Shown here in pieces: positions 21,946 through 31,215 of a DNA stretch of 64,000 nt (position 1 is its first letter; every line of letters begins with the position of its first letter). The stretch is from contig NZ_JAGINQ010000011.1 of assembly GCF_017876165.1 (NCBI RefSeq), positions 152,766 through 216,765 on the forward strand, given 5' to 3'. The DNA is from Azospirillum soli (GTDB lineage: Bacteria > Pseudomonadota > Alphaproteobacteria > Azospirillales > Azospirillaceae). A model generated the notes under the pieces. That model did not search any database and had not been told where the DNA came from. It was given only the letters and a program-made list of their open reading frames with translations. A program made the translations under genes and the position numbers.

Positions 21946-22890
21946 CTATCGAAGGACAGAGGCGCACGGTTCCAAACGGAACAGGACCTCGGCCGTCCCG
22001 GCGGGGGCGAGCACCGCGCCGCCGACGCGGGCCGTTCCCTCGGCGGTCAGGTTGGGCCAGTCGGTGCAGTTGCCGACCGGCTCCAGGCAGAAGAAATCCG
22101 AACCGGCCGGGGTGTAGGCGACGAGGAAGCGCAACGGTTCCGGCGCGGTCATGCGCAGGGCGGCACCGTGCTCCGGCCAGCGGATTTCGGCCGTTCCGTC
22201 CCATCCCGTGAAGTTGTTGTCGAGGTCGGCGTCATCGACGCGCAGACCCTCGGCAAGCCGGTCGGTGACCCAGTTGCGCTCCAGAACGGTCGGCATCACC
22301 TCCGCGTCGGTGGACCAGATGGCCTCGACCTTGGCGGTGACCGTCGTGCCGGCGGTGCGCGGGAAATAGGGATGGTGGCCGAGGCCGAGCGGCATCGGCT
22401 GTGCGCCCAGGTTGGTGACGGCCATGCGCACGGTCAGCCCGTCCGGTGCCAGCGCGTAGGTCTGGCGCGCGGCGTAGGCCCAGGGCCAGGCGTCCGGACG
22501 ATGCTCGTAGGCCAGGGTGACGGCATCGGCGGCGCGTTCCACCACGGTCCAGGGGTTCTGCCAGGCGTCTCCGTGGATGGCGTGGCGGGAGTGGGCGTAG
22601 TTCTGGGGCAGATGCACCGCCGTGCCGTCGAAGGTAAAGCGCCCGTCCCGGATCCGGTTGCAGTAGGGGATCAGCGGGAAGCTCGCCATGCCCAGCGGAT
22701 CGCGCCGGACCAGGGCCTCCTCGGTCGCGGGACGCAGCCAGTCGATGGTCTGGTCCCCCTGCCGGCCGGCGAAGCGGGCGATGGAACCGCCGATCTCCGG
22801 CGCCACGTCGAGCGTCAGGGAGCCGGCCGAGATGGTGACGATGTCGGGCAGGGCGGGGAATGCGCGGTGGTTGATCGCGGCGTGGGACAC
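21946..22890 (-). CDS. Aldose 1-epimerase (galactose mutarotase-like)
   Basis: A 314-residue beta-sandwich mutarotase. Visible family features are the early IPYCNRIRDGRF (substrate arginine), HAIHGDAWQNPW, and LGHHPYF, with conserved histidines, and a C-terminal glutamate region (FFCLEPVGNCTDWPN). It should interconvert alpha and beta anomers of an aldose such as galactose in the cytoplasm, since no signal peptide is seen. It lies directly upstream of the GH1–RmlD gene on the same strand (85 bp gap) and is divergent from another glycosidase gene. The galactose genes further right make galactose a likely substrate. Confidence 0.85.
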   Translation of the reverse strand: MSHAAINHRAFPALPDIVTISAGSLTLDVAPEIGGSIARFAGRQGDQTIDWLRPATEEALVRRDPLGMASFPLIPYCNRIRDGRFTFDGTAVHLPQNYAHSRHAIHGDAWQNPWTVVERAADAVTLAYEHRPDAWPWAYAARQTYALAPDGLTVRMAVTNLGAQPMPLGLGHHPYFPRTAGTTVTAKVEAIWSTDAEVMPTVLERNWVTDRLAEGLRVDDADLDNNFTGWDGTAEIRWPEHGAALRMTAPEPLRFLVAYTPAGSDFFCLEPVGNCTDWPNLTAEGTARVGGAVLAPAGTAEVLFRLEPCASVLR

Positions 22891-23190
22891 GGGCGGCTTA
22901 CTCCGGTGATGCGGTGAGCGGGCCGACTATCCGCACCGCAACCAGCGGAATCGAGGTTTCGAAAGAGGTGTCCGGGAATTGTCGCAGGCCGTTCCGGACG
23001 ACCTGAACCGATGGCGTATGCCCGAAGACACAACGCATCCTTGAAGGGAAGGGCTGCGGAAATCGCAGGGAACGCTTTTTCCATGGCGATGTTTGCGACC
23101 CCGAGCGGCCCGCGACGGTGTTGCAGGCCGCCTTTTTGTATTCCGAACGCTTTTCGACCATCCGACGCCCACCACGCCGGAAAGGTGATC
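22891..23190. other. Divergent intergenic region between mutarotase and glycosidase genes
   Basis: About 300 bp with no gene that I can support. It must contain two divergent promoters. A small inverted repeat CTGCG-GAAAT-CGCAG lies at 23054–23068 and is the only symmetry I noticed; it may be an operator. A GGAAAGGTG ribosome binding site precedes the ATG at 23191. Confidence 0.4.
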
Positions 23191-24345
23191 ATGTCATTGG
23201 CCTTCTCTTCGCCGCCACAATTTGCCAGCTTTTTCATGGGCGGCTTCGAATGTTCGACCCACCGGCGCGACGATGGCCGGCGGCTCGACCTCATCGCGGC
23301 GACCGGGCACGACCGCGCCGTGTTATCCGACTACCGCCACATGCTCGGCCACGGGATCCGCACCGTGCGCGACGGGGTGCGCTGGCACCTGATCGAGACG
23401 GCGCCGGGCCGCTACGACTGGAAGAGCCTGCTGCCGATGCTCCGCGCTGCGCGGGAACTGGGCATCCAGCCGATCTGGGACCTCTGCCACTACGGCTGGC
23501 CCGATGACATCGACATCTGGCGTCCCGAATTCGTGGATCGCTTCGCCCGCTTCGCCGCCGCCGTGGCGCGGCTGGTGCGCGACGAGACGGGTGGCACGCC
23601 GATCTATTGCCCGGTCAACGAGATCGCCTACTGGTCCTGGGCCGGCGGCGACATGGGGATGATGAACCCCTGCGCGCGCGGACGCGGCTTCGAGCTGAAG
23701 CACCAGCTGGTCCGCGCCGCCATCGCCGGGGTCGAGGCCGTCCGGGCGGTGGACCCGCGAGCGCGCTTCGTGCACGTCGATCCGGTCATCCAAGTCACCG
23801 CCCATCCCGACCGTCCGGAAGACCGTCCGGAGGCCTCCGCCTACACCGAGTGCCAGTACCAGTCCTGGGACATGATCTCCGGCGCGCTGTGGCCGGGCCT
23901 CGGCGGACGGCCGGAGCATCTGGACGTGATCGGGGTCAACTACTACTCCGACAACCAGTGGTTTCACAGCGGCGGGACGATCGAACCGGGCCATCCGCTC
24001 TACCGCCCCTTCCGCGATATCCTGGCCGACGTGCACGCGCGCTACGGCCGCCCGCTTCTGGTCGCCGAGACGGGGGCGGAGGGCGATGCCCGCGCGCCCT
24101 GGCTGCGCTATGTCGCGGGCGAGGTGGCCGCCGCCATCAAGGCCGGCGTGCCGGTGCTGGGCATCTGCCTCTACCCCATCGTCGATTACCCCGGCTGGAC
24201 CAACGAGCGGCACTGCCCCGTCGGACTGCTGGGCTTTCCCGATGCCGAGGGGCGGCGCGAGGTGCACCGGCCCTTGGCCGAGGAGCTGAGACGCCGGCAG
24301 GCCGCCTTCGACAGAGTGCTCGGACGACGCTCCAACGCCGCCTGA
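23191..24345 (+). CDS. Clan GH-A glycoside hydrolase (GH1-like beta-glycosidase)
   Basis: About 384 residues, no signal peptide. The TIM-barrel pattern includes an acid/base Glu in YCPVNEIAYWSWAG and a nucleophile-type Glu in LLVAETGAEG. It is shorter than classic GH1 enzymes (about 450 residues) and could belong to a neighbouring clan GH-A family. The ATG at 23191 with GGAAAGG upstream was chosen; the frame is open to 23011 but that part is not protein-like. An ABC exporter gene starts 30 bp after its stop, so the two are probably co-transcribed. Confidence 0.78.
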   Translation: MSLAFSSPPQFASFFMGGFECSTHRRDDGRRLDLIAATGHDRAVLSDYRHMLGHGIRTVRDGVRWHLIETAPGRYDWKSLLPMLRAARELGIQPIWDLCHYGWPDDIDIWRPEFVDRFARFAAAVARLVRDETGGTPIYCPVNEIAYWSWAGGDMGMMNPCARGRGFELKHQLVRAAIAGVEAVRAVDPRARFVHVDPVIQVTAHPDRPEDRPEASAYTECQYQSWDMISGALWPGLGGRPEHLDVIGVNYYSDNQWFHSGGTIEPGHPLYRPFRDILADVHARYGRPLLVAETGAEGDARAPWLRYVAGEVAAAIKAGVPVLGICLYPIVDYPGWTNERHCPVGLLGFPDAEGRREVHRPLAEELRRRQAAFDRVLGRRSNAA

Positions 24346-24375
24346 CGTCCCGGAAACAGCGCCGGAATTCCCCTC

Positions 24376-26175
24376 ATGGCCGCCACCGCAGACAACCGCC
24401 CGCCGTTTCCGCAACGCCCGATCTCCTATCTGTTCTGGTACGTGCGCCGCCGCCCTTGGCATTTCGGGGGGCTGCTGGCGCTGATCGTCGGGGCCGCCGC
24501 CTGCGCGGTCGCCGTGCAGTACGGGATGAAGCTGCTGGTCGATGCCATGGCCGCACCGGAGCGGAACGCCGCCGCCGTCTGGTGGCCGCTGGCCGTCTTC
24601 ATCGGCCTGATCGGGGTCGAGAACGTGCTGTGGCGGCTCGGCGGCTGGCTCGGCTGCCGGACGGTGGTGGGCGTCGGCGTGGACATCCGGACTGATCTGT
24701 TCAACCATCTGTCCGGCCACCCCATGGGCTATTTCGCCGACCATTTCGCCGGCTCGCTCGGCAACCGCATCACGGCGACGGCGGGGTCGGCGGGGGCGGT
24801 GATCGGCACCTTCACCTGGAACATCCTGCCGCCGATCACCGACTTCCTCGGCGCGGTCTTCGTGCTGACCATGATCGACTGGCGCATGGCGGCGGCGCTG
24901 ACCGCCTTCGTGGCGGTGGTTGCCGGGATCATCGCGGTGATCGGCGTGCGCGGCCGGCCGGTGCACCACGCCTATGCCGAGAAGGGTGCCTATGTGGGCG
25001 GCGAGCTGGTGGACGTGGTGTCCAACATCTGGGCGGTGAAGGCCTTTTCCGCGCGCAACCGGGAACGGCGCCGTCTGGCCGAGGCCTTCGGCAACGAGGC
25101 GGACGCCCAGCGGCGCAGCTGGATGTATCTGGAGAAGACCCGCGTCCTGCACGACATCTGTCTGTGGATCATGGCCGGTTCCATGCTGGCCTGGGCGGTG
25201 TGGCTGTGGACGCACGGGCGGATCACGCCGGGCGACGTGGTGATGGTCAGCGCGCTGACTTTCCGCATCCTGCACGGGTCGCGCGATCTTGCCTTCGCGC
25301 TGGTCGGCACGACACAGCATTTCGGGCAGATCGCCGACACGCTGCGCGTCATCGGCCAACCGCACGCGGTTGCCGATGCACCCGACGCCCGGCCTCTGAT
25401 CAATCTTGGCGGCTCCATCGACTTCGAAAACGTGTCCTTCGCGTACGAGGACGGGCGGCGGGTCTTCCAGAATTTCACCCTGCGCATCCCGGCCGGGCAG
25501 AAGATCGGCATCGTCGGGCCATCGGGCGCCGGCAAGTCCACTCTGGTCAGCCTCGTGCAGCGGCTGGACGACGCCCAAGGCGGCCATGTGCTGATCGACG
25601 GGCAATCGGTCGCCAGCGTCGCCCAGGACAGCCTGCGCGCGGCCATCGCCGTGGTGCCGCAGGAGATCGCACTGTTCCACCGCTCCATTCTGGAGAACAT
25701 CCGCTACGGCCGGCCGGAGGCGACCGATGAGGAGATCGTCGTGGCGGCCCGCGCCGCCCATTGCGACGATTTCATCCGCGCGCTTCCTCAGGGTTACGGC
25801 ACGCTGGTCGGCGAGCGGGGCGTCAAGCTGTCCGGCGGGCAGCGCCAGCGGGTGGGTATCGCGCGGGCGATCCTGAAGAATGCCCCGATCATCATCCTGG
25901 ACGAGGCGACCTCGGCGCTCGACACCGAATCCGAGATCGAGATCCAGCGCGCGCTGAACGAGCTGATGCGCGGACGCACCGTTCTAGCCGTGGCACACCG
26001 CCTGTCCACCCTGACCACCTTCGACCGGATCGTGGTGCTGGTGGACGGCCATGTGGTGGAGGATGGCAGCCCGGCCGAGCTGCGCAGCCGTGGCGGCGCC
26101 TTCGAGACCATGTGGCGGCTCCAGTCGGAGGGCTTCTCCGTGGATGACCTGCCGAAGGACCGGTTGCGGGCGTGA
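24376..26175 (+). CDS. ABC exporter half-transporter (membrane domain plus ATPase)
   Basis: A 599-residue protein with N-terminal membrane domain (about residues 20–330, around six helices) and C-terminal ATPase. The Walker A GPSGAGKST, the signature LSGGQRQR, Walker B IIILDEATSALD and the H-loop AVAHRLST are all intact. It belongs to the MsbA/lipid A-type exporter group and should function as a dimer to move a glycan, lipid or peptide out of the cytoplasm. It lies between glycosidase and GH1–RmlD genes, so a saccharide-linked cargo is plausible. A second membrane domain without ATPase lies at 28685–29713. Confidence 0.9.
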   Translation: MAATADNRPPFPQRPISYLFWYVRRRPWHFGGLLALIVGAAACAVAVQYGMKLLVDAMAAPERNAAAVWWPLAVFIGLIGVENVLWRLGGWLGCRTVVGVGVDIRTDLFNHLSGHPMGYFADHFAGSLGNRITATAGSAGAVIGTFTWNILPPITDFLGAVFVLTMIDWRMAAALTAFVAVVAGIIAVIGVRGRPVHHAYAEKGAYVGGELVDVVSNIWAVKAFSARNRERRRLAEAFGNEADAQRRSWMYLEKTRVLHDICLWIMAGSMLAWAVWLWTHGRITPGDVVMVSALTFRILHGSRDLAFALVGTTQHFGQIADTLRVIGQPHAVADAPDARPLINLGGSIDFENVSFAYEDGRRVFQNFTLRIPAGQKIGIVGPSGAGKSTLVSLVQRLDDAQGGHVLIDGQSVASVAQDSLRAAIAVVPQEIALFHRSILENIRYGRPEATDEEIVVAARAAHCDDFIRALPQGYGTLVGERGVKLSGGQRQRVGIARAILKNAPIIILDEATSALDTESEIEIQRALNELMRGRTVLAVAHRLSTLTTFDRIVVLVDGHVVEDGSPAELRSRGGAFETMWRLQSEGFSVDDLPKDRLRA

Positions 26176-26300
26176 GTCCCGTGTCCGTTTCAGCCCAACG
26201 GAGCGTGTGACAAGGGCCGGTCAAGCCTGTGCCGGTCGAGGTCCGTTAACCAAGATTGGGCAACACCGAACCTCCAACGCGTCGGCGAGGAGGGGCGGTT

Positions 26301-28550
26301 TTGCGGTCCAGGGACGACAACGGGAACCGGTCTGCGGTCGAGATGTGGGGTGGGCTGGAGTGCACCGTCACGCGGATTAACGGCACGGTCATCGACCAGA
26401 CGCGGCTGACCGGGCATCAGGACCGGCCAGAGGACATCGATGCCTTCGCGGCGTTGGGCATCACGGCGATCCGCTATCCCGTGCTGTGGGAGCGGGTGGC
26501 GCCGAACGGGCTGGAGCATGCCGACTGGCGCTGGACGGACGAACGGCTGGGGCGGTTGCGGAAGCTGGGCGTCCGACCCATTGCAACGCTGCTGCACCAC
26601 GGGCACGGGCCACTGGGAACCGACCTGACGCGGCCCGACTTTCCCGAACAGTTCGCTGCCTACGCCGCCCGCGTCGCCGAGCGCTATCCGTGGCTGAACG
26701 CCTACACGCCGATCAACGAGCCGCTGACGACCGCGCGCTTTTGCGGGCTGTATGGGGTATGGCACCCGCACGCAAGGGACGCCGCCGTGTTCCGGCGCAT
26801 CCTGCTGAACGAGATCAAGGCGACCGTGCTGGCGATGCGGGCGATCCGCAAGGTGAACCCGGCGGCCCGGCTGATCCAGACCGAGGATCTGGGCAAGTGC
26901 TTCAGCACGCCCCGCCTCGCCTATCAGGCGGAGTTCGAGAATCATCGCCGCTGGCTGACCTTCGACCTGCTGACGGGGCGAGTCGACCGCGACCATCCGT
27001 TGTGGGACTACATGGCGGAGGGTGGGTTTGCGGATGATCTGGACTGGCTGGTGGCCAACCCGTGCCCGCCCGACGTGCTGGGCATCGACCATTACCTGAC
27101 CAGCGAGCGCATGCTGGACGAGCGTCTGGAGCGCTATCCGGGCGTCAACGCCTCGGGCAACGGGCGCGACCGCTATGTGGACGTGGAGGCGATCCGGGCC
27201 GTCGCCGGCGGTATCACCGGGCTGGAGGCGCTGCTGGAGGAGGCGTGGGACCGCTACGGCCTCCCCGTCGCGGCAACCGAGGTGCACAACGGCTCCAGTC
27301 GCGAGGAGCAGCTTCGCTGGCTGAAGGAGGCATGGGACGCGGCAAAGCGGCTGCGCGGGCGCGGCGTGGACATCCGTGCGGTGACCGCTTGGGCCTTGCT
27401 GGGCAGCTACGACTGGAACAGCCTGCTGACGCGGCGGGACGGGTTCTACGAGTCCGGCGTGTTCGACGTGCGCGGGCCGAAGCCCCGGCCGACCGCGCTG
27501 GCAAAGCTGGTGCGGACGCTGGCCAGCGAAGGGGCCAGCGAAGGGAAGGCCGACCATCCGGTGTTCGACGCGCCGGGCTGGTGGCACCGCGAGGACCGCT
27601 TTTTCTGGGCGCCGGTGCGCGCCTGTTCCTACACCGTGCAGCGCAAAGCCTGGGCGCCGCCCGCGAACGACGCGCCGAGGCCGTTGCTGATCGCGGGAAA
27701 CGGCACGCTGGCCCACGCGGTGGCGCGGCTGTGCGTGGTGCGCGGATTGCCCTACGTGCTGTCGCCGCGCCGGGAGATGGACATCGCCGAGCCGGCGCGG
27801 ATCGCCGCCGCGCTGGAGCGGTATCGGCCCTGGGCGGTGGTCAACGCCGCCGGTTTCGCGCGCGTCGATGCCGCCGAGGTGCGGTCGGAGCGCTGCCGCC
27901 GCGAGAACGTCCGGGGGGCGGAGGCGCTGGCACGGGCCTGTGCGGACGCGTCACTGCCGTTGCTGGCCTTTTCCTCGCACCTCGTGTTCGGCGGGGACGG
28001 GGACCACCGGGAAAGTGATCCGGTCGCGCCGCTCAGCGTCTATGGCGCCAGCAAGGCGGAGGGGGAGAGGCTTGCGCTTGAGACGCATGGCGGGGCGCTG
28101 GTGATCCGGTCGGGACCCTTCTTCGGGCCGTGGGACGCCGACAATCCGCCGGCGCGGGCGATCCGGGCGGTGGCCGGGGGGCGGTACTTCTCGGCGGCCT
28201 GTGATGTCACCGTGTCGCCGGCCTATCTGCCGGACGTGGTCAATGTGGCGCTCGACCTGCTGATGGATGGAGAGCGCGGGGTCTGGCACCTCGCCAACGC
28301 CGGGGCGGTCAGCTGGGCGGAGTTCGCTCGCATGGCCGTGCGCGCGGCCGGGCTGGACGCGGAGCGGGTGTTGGGCGTGCCGGCGGCTGACCTCGGCTGG
28401 AAAGCGCCCCGGTCGGCGCGCAGCATCCTGCGGTCGGAGCGGGGGGCAGGCCTGCCGTCGCTGGAGCACGCTGTCGGGCGCTTCATCGCTGAGCATGGCG
28501 CGGAGTTTCCGACGTGGAACGAAGCAGAATTCGACAAGGAAATTGCCTGA
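26301..28550 (+). CDS. GH1-like glycosidase fused to RmlD-type reductase (paralog B)
   Basis: About 749 residues, the same fusion as the gene at 19710–21860 and clearly paralogous (shared AIRKVNPAARLIQTEDLGKC). The glycosidase part keeps both Glu positions (YTPINEP, ATEVHNG). In the RmlD part the dinucleotide loop reads LLIAGNGTLAHA, one residue shorter than in paralog A and without its third glycine. YGASK is retained. Start: TTG at 26301 has a strong GAGGAGG about 8 bp upstream; an ATG at 26343 lacks one. It follows the ABC exporter by 125 bp. Confidence 0.78.
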   Translation: MRSRDDNGNRSAVEMWGGLECTVTRINGTVIDQTRLTGHQDRPEDIDAFAALGITAIRYPVLWERVAPNGLEHADWRWTDERLGRLRKLGVRPIATLLHHGHGPLGTDLTRPDFPEQFAAYAARVAERYPWLNAYTPINEPLTTARFCGLYGVWHPHARDAAVFRRILLNEIKATVLAMRAIRKVNPAARLIQTEDLGKCFSTPRLAYQAEFENHRRWLTFDLLTGRVDRDHPLWDYMAEGGFADDLDWLVANPCPPDVLGIDHYLTSERMLDERLERYPGVNASGNGRDRYVDVEAIRAVAGGITGLEALLEEAWDRYGLPVAATEVHNGSSREEQLRWLKEAWDAAKRLRGRGVDIRAVTAWALLGSYDWNSLLTRRDGFYESGVFDVRGPKPRPTALAKLVRTLASEGASEGKADHPVFDAPGWWHREDRFFWAPVRACSYTVQRKAWAPPANDAPRPLLIAGNGTLAHAVARLCVVRGLPYVLSPRREMDIAEPARIAAALERYRPWAVVNAAGFARVDAAEVRSERCRRENVRGAEALARACADASLPLLAFSSHLVFGGDGDHRESDPVAPLSVYGASKAEGERLALETHGGALVIRSGPFFGPWDADNPPARAIRAVAGGRYFSAACDVTVSPAYLPDVVNVALDLLMDGERGVWHLANAGAVSWAEFARMAVRAAGLDAERVLGVPAADLGWKAPRSARSILRSERGAGLPSLEHAVGRFIAEHGAEFPTWNEAEFDKEIA

Positions 28551-28684
28551 CGACGTGCGCGGCTTTTCCTGTGTTGTTGGTGGGGAAAGCAATGTTGGGA
28601 CTATCGATGGATATTACCTCTAATTAAGGATGAAGCCACGCAACCTGCCGGAAGGACATTTGGTTCTTCAGTGTAGGGGTGGAC

Positions 28685-29713
28685 ATGCTGCCGATCATCC
28701 GACAGATTCTGGGCTTCTTCCGGCCGTTCTGGAAGCCTTTGGCATTGATCGCCGCCCTCATCATGATGCAGAGGGCCGGCGATCTGCTGCTGCCCTTCAT
28801 CGGCGGGCGGGTCATCGACGCCATGGCGGCTCAGGCTCCGTTCGAGGTGGTGCAGCCCCTCATCCTCTCCGCCTTCCTGTTCTGGATCTGCCACGGCAAC
28901 GTCCTGCCCTATCTTCTGGGGCGGGTGGACCTCGCCGGGTTCCAATACGCCGCTCCGCGCCGGCTCGGCGTGACGGTGCTGGGGCATGTCCTGGCCGACC
29001 GGCGCCGGGTGGAGGGGCGCGACACGGCCCTGCAACAGGCGGTGATCGAGCGGGGCGAGGCGGTGCTCGTCCAGTTCGTGAATAGCCTTGCCCGCGTCGC
29101 CATCCCCGTCGCCGTTCCCGGCGTGGTCGCGCTGGGGCTGCTGCTCTGGTGGTACCCGTTGATCGGGCTGATCGCCGTGGCGGGTGGGACGCTGGACGTG
29201 CTGGCGACGATCTATCTGAACAAGGTGCTGAAGCCGCTCTACACGCGCCTGCAGGAGCTGGATTACGCGCGGCAGCGCGTGCACACCCGCGCGTTCCGCC
29301 ACCTGCTGTCCATCGTGGTCGAGGGCAAGCAGCGCGATACGGTGCGGGAATACGACGCGCGCTTCGGGGACTTCGCCGCCTTCGGAGCCTTCACGGGCAA
29401 GCGCTTTCTCGCCTTCAACTTCGGGCGGGGCATCATCGTCAACGTCACCAACCTGTGCACCTGGGTCGTCGGGGCCTGGTACGTGCACCAGGGGGAATTC
29501 ACGCTGGGCTATTTCCTGGCGTCGCTCAGCTGGTCCACCTACGTGCTGAACGGGGTCGGGGCGGGCATTGATCTGCAAAAACAGTGGATGGAGACCATGC
29601 CGGCCATCCGTGCCTTCGTCGCCGAGCTGGACGCCTGCGGGGCACCGGTGAAGGACGCCGCCGGTGCGGAGGTTCATGCGCCGGCTTTGGCCCCAGCCCT
29701 GGGCGCCGAATAG
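28685..29713 (+). CDS. ABC exporter membrane domain lacking an ATPase domain
   Basis: A 342-residue protein with ABC-exporter transmembrane architecture (helices near PLALIAALIMMQRAGDLLLP, LILSAFLFWICHGNVLPYLL, VAVPGVVALGLLLWWYPLIG and later). The coil EGKQRDTVREYDARFGDFAA and the segment ASLSWSTYVLNGVGAGIDLQ correspond to the end of a membrane domain. It then stops after an Ala/Pro-rich tail with no Walker A, signature or Walker B. The stop is followed by non-coding DNA with no ATPase remnant that I can find. AGGGG precedes the ATG at 28685. It may pair with another subunit or be a truncated exporter. Confidence 0.7.
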   Translation: MLPIIRQILGFFRPFWKPLALIAALIMMQRAGDLLLPFIGGRVIDAMAAQAPFEVVQPLILSAFLFWICHGNVLPYLLGRVDLAGFQYAAPRRLGVTVLGHVLADRRRVEGRDTALQQAVIERGEAVLVQFVNSLARVAIPVAVPGVVALGLLLWWYPLIGLIAVAGGTLDVLATIYLNKVLKPLYTRLQELDYARQRVHTRAFRHLLSIVVEGKQRDTVREYDARFGDFAAFGAFTGKRFLAFNFGRGIIVNVTNLCTWVVGAWYVHQGEFTLGYFLASLSWSTYVLNGVGAGIDLQKQWMETMPAIRAFVAELDACGAPVKDAAGAEVHAPALAPALGAE

Positions 29714-29836
29714 GCCGCGCCGCCGCCCGCGAATGGGCTGATCCTACGGCATACGTCTGAGGGTGCACACGCTGAAGGGCGCGGCTCGTTTCGGCGTGTA
29801 TCGTGTTGTTCCGGGTGCGGGCGTGCCACGCCGCGT

Positions 29837-29949
29837 CCGCTTTCCGGCGGCAACCACGGAAAGGGCTAATCCGTGCGAAAGCGGGGTCCCGGACCGTTTG
29901 CGGGTTCAGGGGAGTACCCCCAGGCAAAAGCCGCCCTTTTTAGGAACCC
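29837..29949 (+). ncRNA. Candidate structured 5' leader of the glycosyltransferase–glf mRNA
   Basis: Two structured blocks can be drawn. Block 1: CCGCTTTC (29837–29844) pairs with GAAAGCGG (29877–29884) and encloses a perfect hairpin CACGGA/TCCGTG (29855–29875) with loop AAGGGCTAA. Block 2: GGGTTC (29902–29907) pairs with GAACCC (29944–29949) and encloses two hairpins, GGGG-AGTA-CCCC (29909–29920) and GGC-AAAA-GCC (29923–29932), a three-way junction. The block ends about 60 bp before the start codon. I could not match it to a riboswitch class I know; it could be a leader RNA, a terminator for the upstream gene, or chance pairing in GC-rich DNA. Confidence 0.35.
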
Positions 29950-30012
29950 TGCGCCGATTTCCGTTGTTCGCCGCGCGGTGGGGCACCAGTCAAGGCAATG
30001 GAGAATCATGAC

Positions 30013-31215
30013 ATGAAGGTTACCGGAGGACACGAAGGCAACCTGAACGGCTCCTTGCGTGCCTGGGTGGATGAAGCCGGAGGACCCGCCGTACAAACCA
30101 CGTTATCGCCGCGGCGCCGACCCGATTTCATCTGCTTCTCCCACCTTCGGTGGCACTTCGTTTTTCAACGGCCGCAGCATTTGATGACGCGCTTTGCGCG
30201 CGACCATCGCCTTTTCTTTGTCGAGGAACCCGTCGGCACCGATGGCCTGCAGCCGCATCTGGACGTGCACGACGCCGGGCAGGGCGTGACGATCCTGGTG
30301 CCGCGCCTGCCCGGCGGCTTATCGGCGGCGCAGGCGGAGGGGGCACAGCGCAGCCTGCTGGACCGCTTCGTCGCCGAGGCCGGAATCGTCCGGCCGATCC
30401 TCTGGTACTACACGCCGATGAGCCTCGCCTTCTCCGACCACCTGGAGGCAGGGGCCGTCGTCTACGACTGCATGGACGAGCTGTCAGCCTTCATGGGCGC
30501 GCCTCCGGAACTGGTGGAGCGCGAACGCCAGCTGCTGGAGCGCGCGGACGTCGTCTTCACCGGCGGCCACAGCCTTTTCGAGGCCAAGCGCGAGAAGCAT
30601 CGGAACGTCCACCCTTTTCCGAGCAGCGTGGAGGTCGCGCACTTCGCGCGGGCACGGTCCGGCGTGGAGGAACCGTCCGATCAGGCCGCGATCCCGCACC
30701 CGCGCCTCGGCTTCTATGGCGTGCTGGATGAGCGGTTCGACAGCGGTCTGCTGGCCGAACTGGCGGCGATGCGGCCGGACTGGCAATTCGTGATGATCGG
30801 GCCGGTGGTGAAGATCGACCCGGCGTCGCTGCCGCAGGCGCCGAACATTCACTACCTCGGCGGCAAGAGCTACGCGGAGCTTCCGGCTTACCTCGCCGGC
30901 TGGGACGTGGCGCTGCTGCTGTTCGCGCTCAACGAATCCACCCGTTTCATCAGCCCGACCAAGACGCCGGAATACCTCGCCGCCGGCCGGCCGGTGGTGT
31001 CCACGCCGATCCGCGATGTGGTGCGGACCTATGGCGAGCCGGGGCTGGTGCGCATTGCCGACACGCCTGAGCGCTTCGCCGCCGCCATTGAGGCGGCGCT
31101 GCGCGACGCCAGGAACCCCGGCCGTTGGATCGAAGACGTCGATGGAGCGTTGGCGGATATGTCCTGGGATTCGACCTGGGCTCGCATGAAAGGGCTGATC
31201 GAATGCGTGATCTGA
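30013..31215 (+). CDS. Glycosyltransferase, GT-B fold (TuaH-like)
   Basis: About 400 residues, cytosolic or membrane-associated. Motifs of TuaH-type family 1 transferases are seen: FICFSHLRWHFVFQRPQHLM at the N-terminus, VVYDCMDELSAF, and the donor-site region SPTKTPEYLAAGRPVVSTPI near residues 315–335. The ATG at 30013 has GGAGAA seven bases upstream; an in-frame ATG at 29998 is also possible. The 3' end overlaps the UDP-galactopyranose mutase gene by 13 bp, which suggests that it uses UDP-galactofuranose or works in the same polysaccharide pathway (inference). Confidence 0.85.
   Translation: MKVTGGHEGNLNGSLRAWVDEAGGPAVQTTLSPRRRPDFICFSHLRWHFVFQRPQHLMTRFARDHRLFFVEEPVGTDGLQPHLDVHDAGQGVTILVPRLPGGLSAAQAEGAQRSLLDRFVAEAGIVRPILWYYTPMSLAFSDHLEAGAVVYDCMDELSAFMGAPPELVERERQLLERADVVFTGGHSLFEAKREKHRNVHPFPSSVEVAHFARARSGVEEPSDQAAIPHPRLGFYGVLDERFDSGLLAELAAMRPDWQFVMIGPVVKIDPASLPQAPNIHYLGGKSYAELPAYLAGWDVALLLFALNESTRFISPTKTPEYLAAGRPVVSTPIRDVVRTYGEPGLVRIADTPERFAAAIEAALRDARNPGRWIEDVDGALADMSWDSTWARMKGLIECVI

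Noticed and set aside
23323..25761. Long minus-strand open frame of about 810 codons opposite a glycosidase and an ABC exporter gene.
   Set aside because: The plus strand holds two clear protein families with intact motifs. The antisense frame crosses both genes and their gap and is compositionally biased.
29837..29949. Assignment of the leader to a known riboswitch (c-di-GMP, yybP-ykoY, TPP).
   Set aside because: Some words resemble parts of these classes (AGGGC.AA, GGGGAGTA), but the conserved cores and their order do not fit. I keep only a generic structured-RNA call.
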